Below are positions 14,766 through 24,407 of a stretch of 25,316 nucleotides of DNA, piece after piece. The position numbers and the translations under genes were made by a program. Positions within the stretch are counted from its first letter, which is position 1. Each line of letters starts with the position of its first letter. The DNA comes from an uncultured Clostridia bacterium. Lineage in GTDB: Bacteria > Bacillota > Clostridia > Christensenellales > Aristaeellaceae. Under the pieces are notes generated by a model that made no database searches, was not told where the DNA came from, and saw only the letters and a list, made by a program, of their open reading frames with translations. The stretch is from contig CAKUFI010000041.1 of NCBI GenBank assembly GCA_934647305.1, positions 1-25,316 on the forward strand, given 5' to 3'.

Positions 14766-15872
14766 TTACTGCATCATCTGCAGGTAGGCGGTCACGAAGC
14801 CCTCCAGATCGCCGTCCATGACCGAGGCGATGTCGCCCACCTCGTAGCCGGTGCGGTGATCCTTGACCAGGGTGTAGGGCTGGAAGACGTAGGAGCGGAT
14901 CTGGCTGCCCCACTCGATCTTCTTCATTTCGCCCTTCACGTCGCTCATCTGCTCCTGGCGTTCCTTCTCGTGCAGCTCGGCCAGCTTGGCGCGCAGCATC
15001 ATCAGACAGGTCTCACGGTTCTGGATCTGCGAGCGCTCGTTCTGGCACTGCACGACGATGCCGGTGGGCAGATGCGTCATGCGCACGGCCGAGTCGGTTC
15101 GGTTGACGTGCTGACCGCCCTTGCCCGAGGCGCGGTAGGTGTCGATGCGCAGATCCTCGGTGCGGATCTCCATCGCGCCCTCGTCCTCGATGATGGGCGC
15201 CACGTCCAGCGAGGCGAACGACGTGTGCCTTCTGGCGTTGGCGTCGAACGGCGAAATGCGCACCAGGCGGTGTACGCCGCGCTCGGCCTTGAGGAAGCCG
15301 TAGGCGTAGTCCCCCGAGACCTGGAAGGTGACCGACTTGACGCCGGCCTCGTCGCCCTCGAGCAGGTCGAGCTCCTTGACCTCGAAGCCCATGCGCTCGC
15401 AGAAACGGGTGTACATGCGGTAGAGCATCTGCGTCCAGTCCTGCGCCTCGGTGCCGCCCGCGCCGGCGTGCAGCGCCAGAATGCAGTCGCAGGTGTCATA
15501 CTGATCGCGCAGCAGCGTGGTCAGGCGCAGCTGCTGAAGCTCCTCCTTGAGCTTTGCGAATTCGCTCTCGATCTCGGGCACCATCGAGTGATCGTCCTCC
15601 GCGTCGGCCAGCTCCATCATGACCTCGATGTCGTCGGCGCGGTCGTTCAGGCTCTTGAAGTGGGTGAGCTTGGACTCGACCGAATGCGCCTTGCGGTTGA
15701 CCTTCTGGGCATGCTCCATATCGTCCCAGAAGCCGTTCGAGGCCATATCCTCCTGATACTCGATCAGCTGCTCCTTCAGGTGCTCGATGTCCAGCGATTT
15801 GCCGCACTCGGCGATCAGCGCGCGCACCTCGGAGAGCTGCTGCTTAAAGCCTTCCATTTCAATCATCGGCAT
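14766..15872 (-). CDS. prfB: Peptide chain release factor 2
   Basis: The 368-residue factor recognises UGA and UAA stop codons. The tripeptide SPF (207-209, within RLVRISPFDANARR) is the RF2 decoding motif, and GGQ (252-254, in SGKGGQHVNRTDSAVR) is the catalytic peptidyl-hydrolysis motif. The reading frame is uninterrupted from MPMIEMEGFK onward, including the AECGKSLDIE stretch where most bacterial prfB genes carry the programmed +1 frameshift. Autoregulation by frameshifting is therefore absent. GAGGAG precedes ATG 15872 by about 10 bases; the next ATG, two codons on, is possible. The gene follows the APH-type kinase by 21 bp. Confidence 0.95.
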   Translation of the reverse strand: MPMIEMEGFKQQLSEVRALIAECGKSLDIEHLKEQLIEYQEDMASNGFWDDMEHAQKVNRKAHSVESKLTHFKSLNDRADDIEVMMELADAEDDHSMVPEIESEFAKLKEELQQLRLTTLLRDQYDTCDCILALHAGAGGTEAQDWTQMLYRMYTRFCERMGFEVKELDLLEGDEAGVKSVTFQVSGDYAYGFLKAERGVHRLVRISPFDANARRHTSFASLDVAPIIEDEGAMEIRTEDLRIDTYRASGKGGQHVNRTDSAVRMTHLPTGIVVQCQNERSQIQNRETCLMMLRAKLAELHEKERQEQMSDVKGEMKKIEWGSQIRSYVFQPYTLVKDHRTGYEVGDIASVMDGDLEGFVTAYLQMMQ

Positions 15873-15893
15873 GGGAATAACACTCCTCTATTT

Positions 15894-16537
15894 TCAGTTT
15901 CCGCTCAGTCGGGCACACAGACTCATTCGCTCCGGATCGATCCGGTCGCGGCCATATGCGTCCAGAACACGCGCGTTGTATCGGTCGGTTTTCAGGTTGT
16001 ACTGCGTCGACCAGCACGCCCAGTACAGGTCGAAATGCCGGTCGCCCGCGCCCGCGTCGCCCAGGTCGATAAACCGGCAGCCGCGGTCGGAAAAGAACAG
16101 GTTGGGCAGGCAGCAGTCGCCGTGCACCAGCGCGTCCACGCGAAGCAGATGCGCCTGCTCCCCCGCCTCGCGCTCGTTCACGTCGAAAAAAGGGCAGTCG
16201 GAAAAATCGGTCTCGTGCAGCGCGCGCACCGCCTCACCCAGCCGGCCGGCCAGCTCCTCAGGCCGCGCCAGCAGCTCCGCCTCGCAGCCGCACACGCCCG
16301 GCTCCCGGCGCGTGAGCAAATAGTCGCGCCCGTCCTCGCAGACAAAGGCGACAGGCTCCTGCGCCAGGTGTTTTTCGGCGAAGTACGCCTGCATGGCGGC
16401 GGCGCGCGCGAGCGTTCCCGCCGGGCCCGTCTTCAGGAACAGGTCGCCACAGGCGTATACCTGCGCCTGCGAACAGCCCAGCGTGTCAGCGGTTCGCGCC
16501 CTGTCCCCCAGAAGGCGGGCGATTTCCGCGGGCAGGC

Positions 16538-16541
<4 letters not shown>
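15894..16541 (-). CDS. APH-type small-molecule phosphotransferase
   Basis: The 215-residue protein has the aminoglycoside 3'-phosphotransferase-like kinase fold. Near the N-terminus are LGCSQAQVY (glycine-rich loop) and LFLKTGPAGTLA with the ATP-binding Lys37. DYLLTRREPG forms the hinge. VHGDCCLPNLFF is the catalytic loop (Asp142, Asn147), and CRFIDLGDAGAGDRHFDLYW is the metal-binding segment (Asp159). It is shorter than APH(3') enzymes (about 260 residues), mainly at the C-terminus. The substrate may be an aminoglycoside or something quite different; resistance is not established. GTG 16541 overlaps the secA stop in a GTGA arrangement with GAGAGG just upstream. An ATG at 16559 is an alternative start. 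Confidence 0.75.
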
Positions 16542-19324
<2,783 letters not shown>

Positions 19325-19353
19325 GTGCTACTCCTCCATGCTATATTCGCTTT

Positions 19354-19382
19354 ATTGTACCATGATTTGTTTAATTCTACAA
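19354..19382 (-). promoter_or_regulatory. Sigma-A promoter of secA
   Basis: On the minus strand, TTGTAG (19377-19382) and TACAAT (19354-19359) are separated by 17 bases in an AT-rich patch. This puts the transcript start about 20 bases before the secA ribosome binding site. Confidence 0.65.
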
Positions 19383-19442
19383 CCTCGCAGGGTCACTGCT
19401 CACAAAAAAAGCGCGAAATAGACGCGTCTTCGCCCCATGTGC

Positions 19443-19472
19443 TTGCCCAAATCCGCGCCGATGTGTTATAAT
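19443..19472 (+). promoter_or_regulatory. Sigma-A promoter of the esterase gene
   Basis: TTGCCC (19443-19448), an 18-base spacer and a perfect TATAAT (19467-19472) precede AAGGAGG and the ATG at 19509. It is divergent from the secA promoter, with about 60 bases between the two -35 elements. Confidence 0.7.
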
Positions 19473-19508
19473 GAAGACAGGAGATTCCATTTCAAGGAGG
19501 ACAAGACG

Positions 19509-20291
19509 ATGGCGCTTTGTCATGTGGACTTTTTTTCAAATGTACTGGGCCAGTGCATGCAGGCCGACGTGATCCTGCCGCAGCGTACCCGCGGCCAAAT
19601 CGGCATGGAGGGCCATGTCGGGGCGAATAAGTACCCAACGCTGTACCTTCTGCACGGCATGAGCGACGACCACACCATCTGGCAGCGGCGCACCAGCATC
19701 GAGCGCTACGCGACCGAGTACGGCCTGGCCGTGGTCATGCCGGGCGTGTCGCTGTCCTGGTACACCGACATGTACGCGAGCGACAAATGCCGCTACTTTA
19801 CCTACGTCGCGAAGGAGCTGCCCGAAATCTGCCGCGACTTCTTCCCGAACATGTCTGAAAAGCGCGAGGACACCTGGGTGGCAGGCCTGTCGATGGGCGG
19901 CTACGGCGCGCTCAAGTGTGCCCTGAGGCAGTATGATACCTTCTCCAGGGCGGCCTCGCTCTCCGGCGCGGTGGACGTGTGCAAGCTGGAGCGCTACAAC
20001 CTGGGCAACGCGCGCTACTGGGAGTCGGTTTTCGGCCCGTACGAGCAGGTGAAAGGCTCCGAAAACGACCTCTTCGCGCTGGCGGAAAGGTGCCCGGCGG
20101 AGAAGCGCCCCGAGGTGTTCATGTGGTGCGGCGAGCAGGACGGCCTGCTGGGCGACAACATTCGTCTGCGCGACCATCTGACAGGTCTTGGCTACGACCT
20201 GACCTACACCCAGTCCCCCGGCGACCATCAGTGGAAGTACTGGGACGAGCAGATTCAGAACGTGCTCGCCTGGATTTACAAGGATCGCTAA
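19509..20291 (+). CDS. Alpha/beta-hydrolase esterase, EstA (tributyrin esterase) type
   Basis: The 260-residue serine hydrolase belongs to the esterase D/EstA group. The nucleophile is Ser128 in GLSMGGYGALK. Likely partners are Asp211 in CGEQDGLLGDN and His240 in SPGDHQWKYWD. YLLHGMSDDHTIW gives the oxyanion-hole region, and MPGVSLSWYTD follows as in tributyrin esterases. It has no signal peptide, so it should be cytoplasmic and act on short-chain esters. Acetylated sugars are a possible natural substrate. ATG 19509 follows AAGGAGG by 8 bases; an upstream in-frame extension to 19437 overlaps the promoter and is rejected. Confidence 0.9.
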   Translation: MALCHVDFFSNVLGQCMQADVILPQRTRGQIGMEGHVGANKYPTLYLLHGMSDDHTIWQRRTSIERYATEYGLAVVMPGVSLSWYTDMYASDKCRYFTYVAKELPEICRDFFPNMSEKREDTWVAGLSMGGYGALKCALRQYDTFSRAASLSGAVDVCKLERYNLGNARYWESVFGPYEQVKGSENDLFALAERCPAEKRPEVFMWCGEQDGLLGDNIRLRDHLTGLGYDLTYTQSPGDHQWKYWDEQIQNVLAWIYKDR

Positions 20292-20337
20292 GCCCTCCCC
20301 CGCGGTCAATTTCGGCGCTTTTTTCTAAAAAAGGGTA

Positions 20338-20366
20338 TTGACAACCAACTGCATCTGTGCTATAAT
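20338..20366 (+). promoter_or_regulatory. Consensus sigma-A promoter of tRNA-Val
   Basis: A perfect TTGACA (20338-20343) and perfect TATAAT (20361-20366) are spaced by 17 bases. The tRNA begins 14 bases after the -10 element. Immediately upstream lies a small palindrome, CTTTTTT/AAAAAAG around CTA (about 20319-20333), which may end the esterase transcript. Confidence 0.92.
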
Positions 20367-20379
20367 AACACTCGTCCTC

Positions 20380-20456
20380 GGGATTATAGCTCAGTTGGTT
20401 AGAGCGCCACGTTGACATCGTGGAGGTCATAGGTTCGAGCCCTACTAATCCCACCA
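20380..20456 (+). tRNA. tRNA-Val(GAC)
   Basis: The 77-base cloverleaf has acceptor arms GGGATTA (20380-20386) and TAATCCC (20446-20452). The D-arm is GCTC...GAGC. The anticodon stem is CCACG/CGTGG with loop TTGACAT, giving anticodon GAC. The T-loop is TTCGAGC, the discriminator is A and CCA is encoded. The T-stem ATAGG/CCTAC has one A-C mismatch in its outer pair. It has its own promoter and terminator. Confidence 0.96.
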
Positions 20457-20457
20457 T

Positions 20458-20490
20458 ACGCCTTCAGTCATCGGCTGAAGGCGTTTTTTT
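20458..20490 (+). terminator. Intrinsic terminator of tRNA-Val
   Basis: A 10-bp stem, ACGCCTTCAG (20458-20467) and CTGAAGGCGT (20475-20484), encloses a 7-base loop and is followed by seven T residues (20484-20490). Confidence 0.95.
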
Positions 20491-20543
20491 CGTGCGTCCA
20501 ATCATTGTCCACTCGATCCCCAAATCAATTAAGGAGGCATAAG

Positions 20544-21356
20544 GTGAATACAAATGGTATTTTCATAAAGGGCTGTTTCATCGGCGAGCCTTTTAATGCA
20601 GTATTGCTCTGGGAGTTTCGCAGAGAATTGAGGTTAACCAGGCGATTGATCAAAATTGCAGAAAAGTGCATAGCAGAAAAGGAGACACATGTTGTCAATT
20701 CTTTTGAAGGGGTCTGTTTCTACATTGCCCGTTCAATCATTTGGAGCTCAAAATCAGCATTTGACAATCTGGTGTTAGGACATTTTGAAACGGTCGAAAT
20801 GGTTATCAGGGCGACGATCGAAAATAGAGTCACTTTTGATCTGATTTTTAACGACGAGATTCACTCTCTTTGGAAATATTATATTGCCTACTCGCAATAC
20901 CAATTAATAAAGGGATTCAATAAAAATCCGGCAGATTGCAAGCACTTTATTCGTTTGCGGGAAGAGCTTGAACTTCCATCCGAATTTTTTGAAAAACGCG
21001 GAGATAAGAAGCCATACATAGAACTCCCCTACGGTTGGACATACAAACTGGAGACGATCAACCTAAAGAATCGATTCAAATTCAAAGGACTGTGTGATGC
21101 GGTTAAATGGTCGGAACAAAACTACGAAGATTTCCAGGGGATGAGCGGTTCAGTGCATGGCAGCCCGTTCTTCCAAAAGGTCACGCGCCATGCCAGCGTA
21201 GAACGGATTATGAACTTGTTTTCCTGCATCTATATTAACCTGTTTCAATTAGTAACTACTTATTGCGACGACATATGGGGAGATGACTTTGATGCGGTAA
21301 CAGAAGAGCTTGAATCGATTTTCGATCATTTTGTCGAAGTATATGCACAAGCATAA
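20544..21356 (+). CDS. DUF5677-like protein of unknown function
   Basis: The 270-residue mostly helical protein has no clear membrane segment. The central stretch SAFDNLVLGHFETVEMVIRATIE and the late motif MSGSVHGSPFFQKV resemble DUF5677 proteins, which are often encoded in mobile or defence-type regions. No catalytic motif is evident. The start is GTG 20544, six bases after AAGGAGG. The open frame could extend to 20505, but without a ribosome binding site. It is clearly AT-richer than the housekeeping genes, with many AAA and ATT codons, and it stands just after a tRNA gene. Both suggest horizontal acquisition. Confidence 0.6.
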   Translation: MNTNGIFIKGCFIGEPFNAVLLWEFRRELRLTRRLIKIAEKCIAEKETHVVNSFEGVCFYIARSIIWSSKSAFDNLVLGHFETVEMVIRATIENRVTFDLIFNDEIHSLWKYYIAYSQYQLIKGFNKNPADCKHFIRLREELELPSEFFEKRGDKKPYIELPYGWTYKLETINLKNRFKFKGLCDAVKWSEQNYEDFQGMSGSVHGSPFFQKVTRHASVERIMNLFSCIYINLFQLVTTYCDDIWGDDFDAVTEELESIFDHFVEVYAQA

Positions 21357-21402
21357 ACTATTTATACCAAATCCAGTTGCCGAGTCTGGTGAACAGGAAG
21401 AA

Positions 21403-21435
21403 GGAATGCGGCGGATCGGCGCCCTGCCGCATTCC
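21403..21435 (-). terminator. Hairpin downstream of the DUF4177-like remnant
   Basis: Perfect 10-bp arms GGAATGCGGC (21403-21412) and GCCGCATTCC (21426-21435) enclose 13 bases. On the minus strand the stem is followed by TTCTTCC. It lies 64 bases beyond the stop of the DUF4177-like frame and probably terminated that transcript. Confidence 0.45.
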
Positions 21436-21498
21436 CCCAGGCGAGCCGGCCGCGGACGAGTCCTTCACTCGCTCACGATTTTCAGGCCGGTATCCCGC

Positions 21499-21678
21499 TC
21501 ACTGTGCAGCGGCACTTTCGCCCCTGCGAAACACCAGAATCGCTCTGGCGGAAAGCGTGATGGAGAAGGCGGCCAGCTCCCAGCCCTCGCGCGCCATTTC
21601 GTTTGCCTTTTCCTCGACGGACGCGGCCATTTTCTCCGCCCTGGGCTAATAGGGCAAAACTACGGTTTTATAGGTCAT
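21499..21678 (-). pseudogene. DUF4177-like small protein interrupted by an amber codon
   Basis: Starting at ATG 21678 with GAGGTG nearby, the frame reads MTYKTVVLPY, then TAG at 21646-21648, then PRAEKMAASVEEKANEMA-REGWELAAFSITLSARAILVFRRG to TGA at 21499. The downstream half has the DUF4177 pattern: an amphipathic helix, then EGWEL, then a strand ending in FRR. The short YKTVVLPY opening is also typical. The single stop at codon 11 implies a disabled gene, unless translation restarts at the Met six codons later. The family's function is unknown. Confidence 0.55.
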
Positions 21679-22109
21679 AAAAGCACCTCGCCTGCAGATT
21701 ATTCCCATGTATTTTCAAGTATAACCTGCGAATGTCAGGAATTCCATCCGGCTTTTGTCAGTTCTTCGTCAGGCCGTGGGCGCAGGGCAGGAAACGGCGA
21801 AGCGCGGCCTCAAGCGGTCAGGGCTGCGACAACGCGGGGCGCCGCCTGGTCAAAAAAAGCCGCACGCGCCCCGATGGGATTCCTCGGTCTGCGGGGGCTT
21901 TGCGTGAGCCGGCAAAGCTGTAGGAATACTCTCTCCTTATTGTTTTTTCGCGGTCATAACCCTGTCGACGAAATCGCAAAAATCAGAAATCCCGCTGAAC
22001 TCGGGAGAGGATGACAGCAGGTCGTCCTCCCAGTGCAGACCATTTCAGCGCATCTCCTTCCGGCCTGCATCGACGGGCTGATGATTCTGCCAGGGGGAGG
22101 CGGGAGGAA
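21679..22109. other. Accessory intergenic region with no intact gene
   Basis: No intact gene is seen over these 430 bases. Open frames on both strands are short and lack ribosome binding sites. One minus-strand stretch (21937-22044) may be a gene remnant and is listed separately. A weak terminator-like pairing (AAAGCC/GGCTTTTTTT on the minus strand) lies around 21851-21899. Confidence 0.4.
21937..22044 (-). pseudogene. Possible C-terminal remnant of an unknown protein
   Basis: A minus-strand frame reads through WEDDLLSSSPEFSGISDF and CDFVDRVMTAKKQ to TAA at 21937. Composition and phrasing look protein-like, but the frame is closed by TGA at 22045 with no start codon after it. Upstream of that stop the same frame continues with DAGRKEMR. 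It may be a decayed gene. The family is not recognised. Confidence 0.2.
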
Positions 22110-22403
22110 TCAATGCGGCAGCTGATCTTCTTCATCATAGATGGGAAGGATTCGCATGGCGATATAACAGATCAGGCCAACGGGTATGCATCCAATCAGG
22201 GCATGAGTAATATTATGCGGGTTATGCTCAGTTAAGCCCAAAAACTGAATTCCCCAATCCGCAAATGGATCAGCAATAATTACGCTGAGAGTAACTACGA
22301 TTATTCCACAGATAGTGTCCCAGAAAGGATTTATGCGAACATATTTCCCGCACCTGGAACACTTCTTCCATTCATAACTCCAAACGTCGTGATTGCACCT
22401 CAT
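22110..22403 (-). CDS. Small zinc-ribbon membrane protein
   Basis: The 97-residue protein starts with a compact metal-binding module, MRCNHDVWSYEWKKCSRCGK (C3, H5, C16, C19). Two membrane helices follow (about 31-46, ICGIIVVTLSVIIADPF, and about 68-86), then an acidic tail, YDEEDQLPH. AAGGAGGG precedes ATG 22403, so the gene looks intact. The same N-terminal module occurs at 24260 in front of a different segment. Function is unknown. The position near RHS fragments makes a cargo or immunity role possible but unproven. Confidence 0.7.
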   Translation of the reverse strand: MRCNHDVWSYEWKKCSRCGKYVRINPFWDTICGIIVVTLSVIIADPFADWGIQFLGLTEHNPHNITHALIGCIPVGLICYIAMRILPIYDEEDQLPH

Positions 22404-22434
22404 CTCGTCCCTCCTTCATCCGTGGGTAACCAGG

Positions 22435-22524
22435 TACTCCACCTCCAGCCGGTTCGCCGAGCTGTTCAAAAAGAGCACGGGCATCCTGCCGATCGAGTAC
22501 CGAAGGCTGGCAAGGCGCGCGTGA
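22435..22524 (+). pseudogene. C-terminal fragment of an AraC-family regulator
   Basis: The plus-strand frame YSTSSRFAELFKKSTGILPI followed by EYRRLARRA and a TGA at 22522-22524 matches the last helix-turn-helix of AraC/XylS regulators (consensus YFSRLFKKxTGxSPxEYR). Everything upstream is missing: the adjacent sequence is the zinc-ribbon gene on the other strand. It is a relic that marks a deletion or rearrangement junction near 22,410-22,435. Confidence 0.6.
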
Positions 22525-22557
22525 GAAAAGTCCGGCACGCGGGCCGCACCTCCTCCC

Positions 22558-23037
22558 TCAGTTTAAGACGCTGTCCGGGATGTCCTCCAGCCAATAGGCC
22601 TGATTCCCGGCGCTGAGCGAAACATATCGGGGCGGTATACGCGACGGATCGGATGGGTAGAGGCACAGTCCGCTCCACTCGGCGTTCCAATTGAGGTCTG
22701 TCGCAAAGAATACACCGCCGCAATAGGCCATCACATCCCTGAACAACCGCGCATCCTTCACTGCCGCCGCATCGACCGGCACAGAGGCGACTTCCCTGCG
22801 CACACGCACGCTGGAATGTTCGTTTTCCGCCGCGTACCTGCACAGGGAAATCCGGTTCTCCGCTTCATAAACCTCGATTCCGTCGAAGTCATATCCGGCA
22901 AGCAGAGGATACAGTCTCTCGGCGGCGGGAGGCACAGCCTTTCGATACTCCGAACTCCTGCAATGCGCCGCGAGGGCAAGCGCGCAGATGAGGGCGGCGC
23001 AAACGACTCTCACCGCCTTGCCGGTTACTTTTTTCAT
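22558..23037 (-). CDS. Predicted exported protein of unknown function
   Basis: The 159-residue product has a signal sequence (MKKVTGKAVRVVCAALICAL, then ALAAH). A cysteine follows at LAAHC, but His at -1 makes a lipoprotein box poor. The rest looks like a small globular extracytoplasmic domain, rich in Tyr, Asp and Glu, with no recognised motif. AGGAGG lies six bases before ATG 23037. It starts 21 bp after the neighbouring membrane-protein gene, so the two are probably co-transcribed. Location downstream of RHS fragments allows a cargo or immunity role, but nothing in the sequence proves it. Confidence 0.65.
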   Translation of the reverse strand: MKKVTGKAVRVVCAALICALALAAHCRSSEYRKAVPPAAERLYPLLAGYDFDGIEVYEAENRISLCRYAAENEHSSVRVRREVASVPVDAAAVKDARLFRDVMAYCGGVFFATDLNWNAEWSGLCLYPSDPSRIPPRYVSLSAGNQAYWLEDIPDSVLN

Positions 23038-23058
23038 GCAGCCTCCTGTAAAATGCCG

Positions 23059-23424
23059 CTAGACGAGGGCCAGCACGAGAAGGGCGACCGCCAGAGCGCC
23101 ATAGCCTCCCAGATTCAACTGCCTGCAAAAGCGCTCGGCCTGCCCGGAGTGCTCGGTGGATGCAAGCAGCACCTTTCGGATTCTGAAAAACGAAATCCCG
23201 ATGAGCAGCGGAATGCACGTGAAAAACGCCTTGCGGAACACGATGTTTTCGTATGCCTTCTGGAAGAAGCTGAAATACCTGAGCCCTTCAGCGGCCAGAA
23301 TCACAGCCAAAACAGGCAGTATAATGCGAATGATCTTTCTACAGTCTTGCTTACCGATCATGTATATCTCTTGAGATATCCCAAAAAATCTTGCTGCATC
23401 TCTTTTTTCGCGTTTATTGTTCAT
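23059..23424 (-). CDS. Small membrane protein of unknown function
   Basis: The 121-residue product has a charged N-terminus (MNNKREKRDAARF) and about three hydrophobic helices (around 30-46, 67-80 and 108-121). The last helix ends exactly at the C-terminus (ALAVALLVLALV). No family is recognised. ATG 23424 is preceded by a modest GAGGGT. It lies between the DUF5104-like gene (57 bp upstream) and the exported-protein gene (21 bp downstream), in the same direction as both. Confidence 0.6.
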   Translation of the reverse strand: MNNKREKRDAARFFGISQEIYMIGKQDCRKIIRIILPVLAVILAAEGLRYFSFFQKAYENIVFRKAFFTCIPLLIGISFFRIRKVLLASTEHSGQAERFCRQLNLGGYGALAVALLVLALV

Positions 23425-23481
23425 TGACGCTTACCCTCTGATTTCAAAGTGGTTTGCCCGAAAGGCAGATGATACGCTAAG

Positions 23482-24228
23482 TTAATCCGGCCGCCCGACG
23501 TCAATATAAATACCTGTCCGGTATTCCTTATCCCCAATATATGGATGCGTCAGATCGGTATCCTTCTCCCGCGCGATGAGATAAACGGACCAGACGCCGA
23601 CGTTGTTTTCATCCCAGTCATCGCGGGACACACACTTTATCGCCATGCGAAACGCGCCCTTGTCTGTGGAGATTTCAAGCGGCCCTTTCAGCTCCTTCGA
23701 CCTCTTTCCGTGATCTCTACTCTCCGCGGTCGATGGGCCGATGTCCCTCTCCAGTGTAAACGAATCGACCTGAAAATAGTCGACAAACACAGCCAGCATG
23801 CCGTCCAGCTCCTGCTCGCCGATCTCAGCAATCGCATTCGGCGCAAACAGTTTTTTCATGGCGGTGGTATCCCTTTTCTGTGCAAGGCGCAAAAATTCCT
23901 TCGCGTAATCATAAGTCTCTCGATCTTCGAGCAGAATTCCCCTCTTTGCGAGAAACCGATAGGCTGGGTTCCTGGTGAAAAGCACGTCGAGAATATCCAG
24001 GGTGCGCGCCTCCCTTCCGAGTGCAATAAGACCGGCGCAGCAGGCCGCAGCGAGGAACAGGAAAACCAGACAACCAGCCTTTCGCTTTCCGCTCCTCAGG
24101 CATACTTTATCAGCCCGTCGTTGAATGGAGCAGTCTGAAACGTTCCTATGCCTATCAGCACTTTCCGGATCGTCTCTCGTTTCTCTTTCATCCGAACGAT
24201 TTTTCCACACCTGGAACAACGCTGCCAT
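23482..24228 (-). CDS. DUF5104-like membrane-anchored protein, start disturbed
   Basis: After a basic stretch (SGKRKAG) and a membrane helix (CLVFLFLAAACCAGLIAL), an extracytoplasmic domain follows: YAKEFLRLAQKRDTTAMKKL, then a helix, then strands including FRMAIKCVSRDDWDENNVGV and WSVYLIARE. This resembles DUF5104 proteins of Clostridia. The N-terminus is doubtful. No ATG, GTG or TTG exists in this frame between the end of the overlapping zinc-ribbon frame (24096) and the helix. The only upstream starts (ATG 24228 used here, GTG 24255) would translate the zinc-ribbon DNA in the wrong frame. A frameshifted zinc-ribbon/DUF5104 fusion is the simplest reading. Confidence 0.5.
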   Translation of the reverse strand: MAALFQVWKNRSDERETRDDPESADRHRNVSDCSIQRRADKVCLRSGKRKAGCLVFLFLAAACCAGLIALGREARTLDILDVLFTRNPAYRFLAKRGILLEDRETYDYAKEFLRLAQKRDTTAMKKLFAPNAIAEIGEQELDGMLAVFVDYFQVDSFTLERDIGPSTAESRDHGKRSKELKGPLEISTDKGAFRMAIKCVSRDDWDENNVGVWSVYLIAREKDTDLTHPYIGDKEYRTGIYIDVGRPD

Positions 24229-24260
24229 TCGTATCTCTTTACGTCGTGCTCGCACTTCAT
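24096..24260 (-). CDS. Zinc-ribbon module, second copy, probably frameshifted from its downstream domain
   Basis: From ATG 24260 the frame encodes 54 residues beginning MKCEHDVKRYEWQRCSRCGK. This matches the module of the protein at 22110-22403 in 14 of the first 20 positions, with all four Cys/His ligands kept. It stops at TGA 24096-24098, just before the membrane helix of the DUF5104-like frame. Either it is a separate small protein or the N-terminal half of a fusion broken by an indel. Its ATG overlaps the stop of the RHS remnant as ATGA. Confidence 0.5.
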   Translation of the reverse strand: MKCEHDVKRYEWQRCSRCGKIVRMKEKRETIRKVLIGIGTFQTAPFNDGLIKYA

Positions 24261-24370
24261 CCCGTCCGCCTTAGTCCATCACGCCGTGACAAAGGCCGCT
24301 GGACGCTCGCGGACATCGCGCGTCCCCACGCATCGTACCCGTATTCTACCACAACCGTGCTGTTCGCGTC
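24257..24370 (-). pseudogene. RHS core fragment A
   Basis: The frame DANSTVVVEYGYDAWGRAMS is the start of the conserved RHS repeat-associated core. It then degenerates (VQRPLSRRDGLRRTG) and stops in an ATGA overlap with the zinc-ribbon frame. TAA lies three codons upstream in frame. It has no start codon and is part of the 114-bp direct repeat. It is the trace of an RHS 3' end that was copied and then decayed. Confidence 0.65.
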
Positions 24371-24407
24371 AAGGCGTTATGACAGGGAGAACGCCCCGCC
24401 GGGGAAG
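24294..24407. repeat. 114-bp direct repeat, copy A
   Basis: This matches 25117-25230 in the same orientation, with about 105 of 114 positions identical and no gaps. It contains the RHS VVVEY-x-YDAWGR coding stretch plus the left arm of the hairpin at 24393-24414. It was probably created by duplication or recombination at the RHS 3' end. Confidence 0.9.

Noticed and set aside
19405..19440. Terminator-like stem (GCGAA/TTCGC then GCTTTTTTT on the minus strand) between secA and the esterase
   Set aside because: The stem is only five to six base pairs and lies upstream of the secA promoter, where no minus-strand transcript is expected.
20434..20456. tRNA-Val 3' end as an attachment site of an integrated element
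   Set aside because: No second copy of the tRNA 3' end and no integrase gene were found before the right edge, so an attachment site cannot be supported.
21310..22014. A 234-codon plus-strand open frame after the DUF5677-like gene
   Set aside because: No ribosome binding site or protein-like pattern. It crosses the DUF4177-like remnant and a terminator-like hairpin on the other strand.
22300..22310. A further DnaA-box-like TATTCCACA in the accessory region
   Set aside because: It is a single mismatched copy inside a coding sequence, with no neighbours.
22816..23427. A 203-codon plus-strand open frame opposite two small minus-strand genes
   Set aside because: It lacks a ribosome binding site and recognisable motifs. 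The minus-strand genes have AGGAGG or similar sites, a signal sequence and membrane helices.
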